A stretch of DNA of 64,000 nucleotides from Cunninghamia lanceolata (taxonomy: Eukaryota > Streptophyta > Pinopsida > Cupressales > Cupressaceae). The DNA lies in contig BSBN01000445.1 in the NCBI GenBank assembly GCA_027924645.1, positions 3,455,001 to 3,519,000 of the forward strand, read 5' to 3'. Below the pieces are notes generated by a model, which saw nothing but the letters and a program-made list of their open reading frames with translations, had not been told where the DNA came from and made no database searches. Positions 55,985-64,000 of the stretch are shown in pieces (position 1 is the stretch's first letter; the number at the start of each line of letters is the position of its first letter). The position numbers were made by a program, and so were the translations under genes.

Positions 55985-56482
55985 GATGGAAAACAATATT
56001 TTTGAAATAAATCACACAAATGAAATGTAAATTCTCTAAAATTTTTACTATAACTTACTAGGGAAAAGATACCACTTACCCAGAAAAAAATCCAAAAAAA
56101 TAGCAGATTTACAGCCTTGAGAGCGAATTTGTTGGAAACCCTAATTTGAAATAACCCACTTATTTTTGCTTTAATTTCTCTAATTTTTAGATTGTAGGCT
56201 CCTCTATTATGTCTTCAAAAACCCAATAAAAATTATGCTCCAATTCGTCAGTATGTGAGAGATATGTAGATCTCAAATAAATTGTGTAGAAATTGTAATT
56301 CTACAATAATTCTCTCAAATCTGCTCCAATTACTCTAAAATATGTACTATAGCTTCTTTAATATGGTCTTCAAAAACCCTTTAAAAATATTTAAAAAATT
56401 CGCTAAAATCTAAAAGTTATGCTCTTCCCAAAATCACCTCCAATATTGAGAAAAAACCTTGCCTCTACGGTGCCAAGATCAT
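55985..56482 (-). other. RT-10 leader
   Basis: About 500 bp of AT-rich untranslated sequence between the PBS and the remnant ORF. It has a loose repeat (CTCAAAT and CTTCAAAAACCC-like motifs at about 56209 and 56369). Confidence 0.5.
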
Positions 56483-56494
56483 GCTCTGATACAA
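56483..56494 (-). other. RT-10 primer binding site (tRNA-iMet type)
   Basis: The minus strand reads TTGTATCAGAGC, one mismatch from the iMet site, 2 bp from the LTR. Confidence 0.88.
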
Positions 56495-56496
56495 CT

Positions 56497-56865
56497 TGTA
56501 ATGAAACAACTTGCACAATAAGGAATATAATAGTAAATATGCTACAAATACTTGATAATAATATGCCACTTCGAGGGGGAAACCTCCTAATCCACTTCGA
56601 AGCGGATACCTCCAACAGTCTTCAATGAGAACACAATACACAATATGATATGAAATGAGACTCACTACCTCCTATATATACCTATTCATGCCTAGGATAT
56701 CACCTACTCTGACCTACGCCGACTTAGATAGCCCTATAGAAGCCTTAGGCTGACTTAAACAACTAAATACCAATATACTAATGATAATATGACTTAATTA
56801 AGAGTTAAGATAGCCACAAGCAGACTATTCATAACCATATATGCTATGGAAGTAAGGGCATAACA
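56497..56865 (-). repeat. RT-10 5' LTR
   Basis: 369 bp partner of 55107-55408. Minus-strand TATATATAGG near 56672-56681. Confidence 0.9.
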
Positions 56866-58602
56866 TCCCATGTGTCTTATGCTTCTTCTTAAAGGAATAT
56901 TTCTCTTAGGGTAGTGAGTTATTAGACTCATGCAACAATATGCTCAAGTTTAGGCTTAGGATATGTTGTCAATGCTTGATTTTTGTACTTTTTCCAATGC
57001 AAATGAATGGAACAAAGAGTGTTGTAAGGATTTTGATCAAGGGAAGTAATTTATATGTCTGATATCAGTCCAAAATAGAATTATGATCCTTCTCAACACA
57101 CTCTTGATGCAAATCCAAGATAATGCCAAGTCAAACTATAGTGAAAATATGTCGAAATAGGCACTTTTTTCACCAAAACTTAATGCAAGAGGGCATAAAA
57201 AAGGGTGTTGTGAGGAAAATGATGATGGAAAGAAAATAATATCAGTAATAATAGCTACTTGGTGCCAAAATACCCAACACAACACATTTTTAGTGCCACT
57301 TAAGGTAAAACCCTAGTGAAATTATAGCAAAAATAGGCTATTTTTCACGGTTTTTCAATTCCAAGACCTAGCAAAAGAGGTGTTGTAATGAGTTTTAGGA
57401 GGTGAAGAAAATAAAATCAATAATATCAGTCATCTCAATCCATAAAATTTGTCACAACATGCTTGGAGTGCAAACTAGGTCAAACCCTAGGGCAAAAATA
57501 GCCAAAATATGTAGTTTTTCGTCAAATTTTCAATACAAGAGTCTGTTAAAAGGGTGTTGTGAATATTTTTAGGAGGAGAAAAAAATGATCACCCTAATAA
57601 CAATCAATTAATTCAAAAACACCCTTCACAACACACCTATGGTGCAAGTTTAGAGAGTCGATGAGGCCAAATTTAGTGAAAATCAGTGTTTGTGAAGCCC
57701 TAGGTTTGAGATGTTGACACAAAATGCTATGTGAATGTTTTTAAGTCTGATTTATGATGAAAATGAAGTGTACCTAGATCTAAAAATTATTTTCAAGCCC
57801 TTATATGCAAAATACCAATGTAAATCTAATGAAAATGCATGAAAATTGCTAGTTTTTTGTTAAAATTTTCTATGCAAAAATGCAAATATTTTGAATCTAA
57901 ATGCAAATTTACACTAAAATGAAAGAGTAAAGCCAAATTATAATTTTAATGTGCCTCTAAAATTAGTAGAAAAATCTGAAAGAAGATTTTGCCTACTAAC
58001 CCTAGATTTTGGAATTACTAGGTTATATGAAAATTGTCAAAATTTCTACAAAAGTCTAGCAAATTAATGATGAAAATGCAATGCAAATTTCTAAATTTTT
58101 GTGTAGTTTATATCAGATCTAATGCAAAAATCATGAATTAGGAAAATTTAGAAAGAATTGATGCAATTTAGTAAGCCTAATAATGCAAATTTTTTGAATT
58201 TTTCAAAATTTTCATTTTTTTTAAATTTTTCTCAATGCAATAAAATGAATGACTATATGAATGAATGAAATCAATCCAAATCTAAAGAAAAACACTTAGA
58301 AAGTTGAAATTTAAGTCCAAAAAACATGGTTTCACCAAAATATTTAGAGTAAAATTGGGATTGTTTAGTTTTTAAATGTTTAGATGTTTGAATTCTCCTT
58401 TCACCCTATACATTCAAGGATCTAGGGTCGAGTGGAAATTCACTATCATACCCTAGGTCACTGTGAAATGTAGGGAAGATTGGATTAGGGTGTTTAATTA
58501 TCAAATTTCCTTCTCTTATGCTTAATTGACCATTAAAACCCTAATTTTGCAAATATGACTGTAAACAGAAGAATAATAGAAAAAGCTCTTGCAGACAGAA
58601 GC
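56866..58602 (-). other. RT-9 leader with tandem repeats
   Basis: About 1.7 kb between the RT-9 5' LTR and gag. The gag frame can be followed back to a possible ATG at 56931. Upstream is non-coding: a tandem array of about 175-bp units at 57019-57700, then an AT-rich block to 58360. No PBS was recognised beside the LTR edge at 58603. Confidence 0.5.
57019..57700. repeat. Degenerate tandem repeat, about 175-186 bp unit, four copies
   Basis: Units are marked by GTGTTGT at 57019, 57205, 57380 and 57554 (spacing 186, 175 and 174). Each carries CAACACA, CCCTAGTGAAA, AAAATAGGC and TTTTCA motifs in the same order. Confidence 0.65.
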
Positions 58603-59475
58603 AAAATATCAAATCATAGAGTACCTATTTTCAAGGTTCTAAGGAGGAAAAGTCAGGGATAAAAGAGCGGGTGCCCAATTCCAATGCCCTGCTTTTTGTC
58701 TAGATCTGGAAACTCAGTCTGCAACTCTTCCCTGTTGTCTTGGAGATTTTCCCATCACGGAAGTTGGAGGACTAATGAGTGGGCGCCCAAGTCCAGGTAG
58801 CTATTTTTCCTTCTGTTCTACAATTTTGACACTTCAAGATGCCTTCCTGCAACTTCACTTTTCCCAGCACCACAACCTATAACCTAAAACCATGAAAACT
58901 TTGGGAGGGGGTTGTGGTATTTAGAGGCTTGCCTCAGTCAAGCCTTGGTGGATACTTAAGTCTTTGAACACCGTTGTCAGATAAAGAGTGCATGCCCTTG
59001 TGAGGCAAAGGAAAAAACTAAAGGAAATGATGATGAAAACATAATATAATGTCACCTTGTAGTGAAGATATCATGGGAGGAAGATGTTCTTCATTCCATG
59101 ATGAGATGGATGCTAAAATTTGCAAACACAAACACATAAACTACACAAATCTACTCTTGCAACACAATGAAAGCCTTGAATCACCTTGAAAAAACTTAAA
59201 CATCACAATTGCCATCTAGTTTCTAAATGAATGCCTAAACATTCTTTTATATGTAGCTACAAACACTCCTACCAAGATTTTCATAATTCAAACTTACCGT
59301 GTTAGCATAGGATCTAAGTAACGGTCATAAATCAACACCCAAAAATTGGGACTGCCCTAAGATAGGGCAAGACTAGGGCGTGGGTTCCTAAGTCATCCCC
59401 CTATTTTGGGTAGGGTCAAGCTCAATGGGTCCTCCTACATCCCATTTGTCATGTTACCTAGGGCTCATTCCATTG
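58603..59475 (-). repeat. RT-9 5' LTR, left part
   Basis: Matches 50030-50880. Contains minus-strand TATA box CATATAAAAG near 59243-59253. Cut by RT-11 at the CATTG target (59471-59475). Confidence 0.85.
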
Positions 59476-60646
59476 TGGTGCAGGAGCACCTCGAGACCTA
59501 AGAATCAGGAGGATTCCATGCATATTCTGTTCTATCCAAAGTTGTCTTTTCATGTTTGTAAGGCCTTAGCGCCATATTGAGTCATACTTGGTTGAGTAAT
59601 GGCATAACATTGAGTCTCTATACGTGTTATTAAAATATTGTAACTGATTCAAATGGATGTAACTGAATGGCAGAAGTGATTGTAGGGTGGTTTGCCTTCC
59701 ACCTTATGTAACTGCTAATGTGAGATTCTATATAGTCGGTCTATGTTCATTAAGAAAGGAGAGACATAGAGAGGCAGATAAGATTGATGTATGTATATTA
59801 TTTCTAAGAGGAAGCAATAAAGAAGTTCTATTTAGGTTAATTGCAGGAATGTAGATTGGAAGCAATTAACGAAAATCAATGGAATGACTTCCTTAGGGTT
59901 AGATTGTTTTCTATTCTGTTGAGTTGTTGTTTCTGTATAAGTTGTTCGAGGATTGTGTAGTTATATCAGAGTGACAATACCATCAGGTAGATAACATGAG
60001 GTTGAGTCAACAGTGGTGTTCTCACTGATCATGGCATATCGAGGTGATAAAAGATAAGTGTTACTGATGGGTTAGTCCATCGGTGCATCAGCGTGAGTTT
60101 CGTATCGTCTCACTGAATGTATATCGCGAATGTATGTAGAGAATGTATGTTGAGAATGTATGTTGATAAAGCATATTAAGAATGTATCTTTCCTCAGATA
60201 CAAAAGGTGACCGGTCGTAATGGTGAAATCAGGGTAAATATACTTTGGCTCACTGGTAATAGCAAGTCAATTCAAGCATATACAAAGATAATCCCATTGG
60301 CACATCAGGAGAGCAGTTGAGAACTTCGCTGATGAAGGGAGTCACACCAACAGTCAAAACCCATCGGCGTATCAAAAGATGAAGGAAATGTCCCACCGAT
60401 GATCTGAGTCTCACCGACGAGTGCAGTTCGAAGGAGCCATTAGAGTGATTGGTGCGTCGGCGGAAAAGTCTTTGGGTTGGCCAATGGTATGTAGTCTCAC
60501 CGATAATGAGGAATGTGTGTGTTTCGATATTGTTTGGACCTTGAGAAGGGTATTTAAATCCAATTAAGCAATAATCTCTCCATGTTTTTGGGTTTGATGG
60601 GTATTCGCCCCTATTTTGAAGTGCTTCCACTATGTGCTCTGCATCA
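59476..60646 (+). repeat. RT-11 5' LTR
   Basis: 1,171 bp. TATA-like CTATATAG at 59728-59735. A short tandem repeat of GAATGTATGTTGA-like units lies at about 60115-60190, and CATCGG/CCGATG motifs are common from 60070 to 60500. Confidence 0.93.
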
Positions 60647-61289
60647 AATTGGTATCAGAGCTGGTGAAAAGTCTAGGCAGTTGTGTATTCACTTTCTGTC
60701 ACTAAGAAGGCAGATGAAGAGTTGAAACAAAATGTTTAGTTGGTGATCATTTTGAAAACAAAGATCATAGAAAGTATTTTGAAGGCTGATAGTAGTTGCT
60801 AGACTGTTGCAGATGCTCGTGACATCTAGTTGCGAGAAGGAATAGGATTCCTGTAGTGTGTGGGTAGACGATGACGAGGTCTGTCAAGACCATTCACCAA
60901 TAGAGTTTTGGCTGGAAGAAGGTGCAGCGTGAGGCCACTACAAGAGAGAGTGGTAGTGCATCTCTAGGATCTGCTATTGGATGAGAGGAATGGGTCTGTA
61001 GCAGCATGTAGGATGGACATCTGATTGAGCATTGTGTTGTAGTCGTTGAAGCTTTGATCAATCTAAGAGTACTCCATTGCTAGGAGTAGGATCCTGAAGA
61101 TACTCTGAAATGTTGATGGTAGTTTTCCATTGTTGGTTGGTCGGTCACTATTCCATTGACATGAAGATTTGAAGTCTGAAGCTGAAGAGACAGAGTGAAA
61201 GATGAAGCCAGACAGAGATGCAGGAAAAGGTAGTTTTATTTTGTAGATACATTTCCAAGGGACTTGGAAATCTTTGTTGTTTGGTTGTA
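60647..61289 (+). other. RT-11 internal region
   Basis: 643 bp beginning with the PBS. No frame over 60 codons and no protein motif. The end beside the 3' LTR is GT-rich, not a clear polypurine tract. Confidence 0.7.
60650..60661 (+). other. RT-11 primer binding site (tRNA-iMet)
   Basis: TGGTATCAGAGC exactly, 3 bp after the LTR end CATCA. Confidence 0.93.
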
Positions 61290-62475
61290 TGGTGTAGGAG
61301 CACCTCGAGACCTAAGAATCAGGAGGATTCCATGCATAATCTATTCTGTCCAAAGTTGTCTTTTCATGTTTGTAAGGCCTTAGCGCCATATTGAGTCATA
61401 CTTGGCCAAGTAACAACATAATGTCGAGTCTCTATACGTGTTATTAAAATATTGTAACCGATTCAAATGGATGTAACCAAATGGTAGAAGTGGTTGTAGG
61501 GTGGTTCGCCTTCCACCTTATGTAACTGCTGATGTGAGATTCTATATAGTCAGTCTATGTTCCTTAAGAAAGGAGAGACATAGAGAGGCAGAGAAGATTG
61601 ATGTATGTATATTATTTCTGAGAGGAAGCAATAAATAATTTTTGTTTGGGTTAATTGTAGGAATGTAGATTGGAAGCATTCCACTGGTTGAGATTTCTTT
61701 GAAATTAGTGGAATGACTTCCTTAGGGTTAGATTATTTTCTATTCTATTGAGTTTGGTGTTTCTGTATAAGTTGTTCGAGGATTGCATAGTTATATCAGA
61801 GTGACAATACCATCGGGTAGATAACGTGAGGTTGAGTTGATAGTGGTATTCTTGTTGATCGTGGCATATCGGGGTGATAAAAGATAAGTGTTACTGACGG
61901 GTTAGTCCATCGGTGCATCGACGTGAGTTTCGTATCGTCTCACCGAATGTATATTGTGAATGTATATCACAATGTATGTAGAGAATGTATGTTGAGAAAG
62001 CATATTGAGAATGTATCTTTCATCGGATACAAAAGGTGACCGGTCATAATGGTGAAATTAGGGTAAAGATACTTTGGCTCACTAGTAATAGCAAGTCAAG
62101 TCAAGCATATACAAAGATAATCCCATCGGTGCATCAGAAGAGCAGTTGAGAACTTCACCGATGAAGGGAGTCACACCGACAATCGAAACCCATCAGCGTA
62201 TCAGAAGATGAAGGAGATGTCCCACCAATGATCTGAGTCTCACCAACGAGTGCAGTTCAAAGGAGCCATTGGAGTGATTGGTGTGTCAATGGAAAAGTCT
62301 TTGGGTTGGCCGATGGTATGTAGTCTCACCGATAATGAGGAATGTCTGCGGTTTGATATTGTTTGGACCTTGAGAAGGGTATTTAAAGCCGATTAAGCAA
62401 TAATCTCTCCATGTTTTTGGGTTTGATGGGTATTCACCCCTATTTTGAAGTGCTTCCACTGTGCACTCTGCATCA
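61290..62475 (+). repeat. RT-11 3' LTR
   Basis: 1,186 bp partner of 59476-60646. TATA-like CTATATAG at about 61542-61549. Confidence 0.93.
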
Positions 62476-62583
62476 CATTGGGATGCCAAATTATGAAGTA
62501 AGATGTCCTAAATGCATGCAAAAGAGTCGAGAGCTAAACCTTATGAGGGAAAAGCCACCAAGGGGACATTGTTTGACGTTACA
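62476..62583 (-). repeat. RT-9 5' LTR, right part
   Basis: The last about 105 bp of the LTR after RT-11, matching 50879-50981. It ends GACGTTACA, the minus-strand LTR start TGTAACGTC. Confidence 0.85.
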
Positions 62584-64000
62584 CCTACATACCCAAGAAT
62601 GTTTCTTTTGAGTCATACAAGTACTCTTATATAAGTCTATGGAACATGTTAAAGACTCCCAAGCAACCTAAGATCTTAAAGCAAAGTGTAGAGGACCTAT
62701 ACAATGTTTCCAAGCTTAAACAAATAAGCAATGACTCTGAATCAGTGAGATAGAATATGCAAGATATGAGCACAAAAGGATATAATAGCCTTACAAGATG
62801 AACAAAGTTAGTCAACATGAAGACATTATGAGGATAACTAGTCCGAGGTTCTTGTAAGACTCTTAAAGGCATGTCAAACCCTTGTATATGTGCATAGATA
62901 TGTAACTTATGTGGGCTAATAGTACCATCAAGAATGGTTTTGTATTGAATATCACATGGACTAGTATAAGTTTGTGATCATGTTTTAATACATGCAGTGG
63001 CTTGATAAAGTAGTCAAGGCCATATACCTTGACCTCAGATAGAGGACAATGTGTAATCACCCTTGACTATCAGAAGATGGACAATAGACCATTTGAGTAA
63101 GGAACAACAGAGGGCTATAATAGTGAAAGATGACAAAAGAGGATAGTTAAAAATTGAAGACCTTCACAAGGACATCAAACCTTTGAGACAACCATCAAGT
63201 TTTTGACATAGTTTAAGTTGTGAAGTGAGAGTAGGCATTGATAAACATTTTTTGAAACATTGTCTACATTTGGGACATGACATTGAAAGAGATTGACTAG
63301 GCCACCAACACCATGAACATGCATTTGTCATACCAAGAAATGGCAAACCTAAAGGAAATAAACTAATGGGGTAGAAATGAAAATATGAATTTCCCATCAC
63401 TTGGAGAGGTCTAAAAGTTAGTTTTAAGGCTTGATTTTGACTACTAATGGATATGGATTCATTTAAGAGGCAGTTTGAGATGACTAGGAGACTTTTCCAA
63501 GCACTTATGAAGGTTCTAAATGCCCAAAATCAACTTCATCCGACCCAAGGTAGTTGAACATCATGGAGAGAAGATTTAGGGGCATGTGGTAAGATGAGCA
63601 GCAACTGGAGAGCATCTAGGAGGTAGTTGATGTGATGTCCATGAGGTGGAGAAAAAATAGGAGCAGCTGGAGACTTTTTCCATCTATTTGTAGGCATCTA
63701 GGGGCAATTTTAAAGGCCTTATCCATGAACAAGTCAAAGAAGGTAGTTTTTCTTCATTAATGAAGCAAGTTAAAGCAATTTGAAGGGGTCTTTTGGCCCA
63801 AAATTAGTTACATCCGACCCAACAACAGTTGGAGGCAAAAAGTAACTTGGACACCAAGGAAAAAGATAAAGATTATTCATTGGACGAAGTCTCCTATTTC
63901 ATTCTTCTTTCTTAAATTCTTCCTAGATTCTATCTCATGTGTTAAAGGGATATAGGAATAGTTGAACTTAGTTTCAAACTAGTTCTTACTTGTAATTTTG
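62584..64000. other. Unassigned right flank of RT-9
   Basis: About 1.4 kb with no recognisable gene. Short minus-strand frames (62627-62872, 63164-63400) carry no motif. A phrase around CATCCGACCCAA occurs twice (about 63537 and 63811) with similar neighbours, which suggests an old duplication. Confidence 0.35.

Larger units (their letters stand above)
55107..56865 (-). mobile_element. RT-10: short deletion derivative of an LTR retrotransposon
   Basis: 1,759 bp with LTRs of 302 bp (55107-55408) and 369 bp (56497-56865), starting TGTTATGCCC and ending TTACA on the minus strand. An exact duplication TCCCA flanks it (55102-55106 and 56866-56870). It has an iMet-type PBS and a clear PPT. Internal 1.09 kb holds only a short remnant ORF. 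Small and non-autonomous, it is inserted near the start of RT-9 gag. Confidence 0.92.
59476..62475 (+). mobile_element. RT-11: compact non-autonomous element, 1.2-kb LTRs and 0.64-kb interior
   Basis: Plus-strand element of 3.0 kb. LTRs 59476-60646 (1,171 bp) and 61290-62475 (1,186 bp) start TGGTGYAGGAGCACCTCGAG and end CTCTGCATCA. An exact duplication CATTG flanks it (59471-59475 and 62476-62480). The other RT-9 LTR shows the empty target. An exact iMet PBS follows the 5' LTR. The 643-bp interior has no ORF of note. Confidence 0.95.
50030..62583 (-). mobile_element. RT-9: TAT-like Ty3 element, gag only
   Basis: Minus-strand element with LTRs at 50030-50981 and 58603-59475 plus 62476-62583 (split by RT-11). 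The LTR start TGTAACATCATAAAATG follows a clear PPT. Its gag resembles TAT/Ogre Gag. It is interrupted by RT-10. No pol was found. The left LTR limits are approximate and no flanking duplication could be confirmed. Confidence 0.78.

Noticed and set aside
57019..57700. CRISPR-like array
   Set aside because: Units are too long and too diverged, with no separate repeat and spacer structure, and the context is a plant retroelement leader.
62627..63400. Short minus-strand ORFs in the right flank, one with several Cys and Trp
   Set aside because: Each is under 85 codons, with no recognised motif and no splice-linked neighbours. No support for a host gene.

Overview
The window looks like intergenic DNA from a seed plant with a very large, repeat-rich genome. 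A gymnosperm is my guess from the retrotransposon mix, at low confidence. I see no host gene, tRNA, rRNA or CRISPR array. Nearly everything from base 1 to about 62.6 kb can be assigned to LTR retrotransposons, most of them nested, decayed and without a complete pol. I assigned elements from paired LTRs, target-site duplications (TSDs), primer binding sites (PBSs), polypurine tracts (PPTs), LTR TATA boxes and coding motifs. I call them RT-1 to RT-11.

Layout. 1-1390: RT-1, the 3' end of a Ty3 chromovirus on the + strand (integrase C-terminus, chromodomain, start of an LTR). 1391-5645: RT-2, an internally deleted Ty3 element on the - strand (TSD ATAGT) that keeps gag and protease. 5646-9857: non-coding DNA with a PPT-like and LTR-like segment. 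9858-40191: RT-3, a Sirevirus-like Ty1/copia element on the - strand and the only one with recognisable integrase, reverse transcriptase and RNase H. Three insertions split it. RT-4 (10036-25218, -) lies in its 3' LTR and itself contains RT-5 (11416-19043, +, TSD GGTGG). RT-6 is a solo LTR (26637-27493). RT-7 (30412-39049, -, TSD AGTAC) lies in its gag. 40192-42685: unassigned. 42686 to about 49.8 kb: RT-8, an LTR plus a long Pro-rich ORF (-). 50030-62583: RT-9, a TAT-like Ty3 element with gag only (-). It contains RT-10 (55107-56865, -, TSD TCCCA) in gag and RT-11 (59476-62475, +, TSD CATTG) in its 5' LTR. 62584-64000: unassigned.

The most interesting feature is that several elements have lost or never had pol and carry a long ORF of unknown function in its place: RT-4 (about 1,070 codons), RT-7 (553 codons), RT-8 (about 700 codons) and the acidic C-terminal part of the RT-5 ORF. 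All are decayed. Such elements would have to be mobilised by enzymes supplied in trans. RT-7 LTRs also carry a dense array of TGACGTCA-type palindromes upstream of a canonical TATA box. Several elements have multiplied PBS-like or PPT-like motifs and tandem repeats in their non-coding parts.

Limits: percent identities, insertion ages and database family assignments were not computed. Lineage names rest on motifs and layout.
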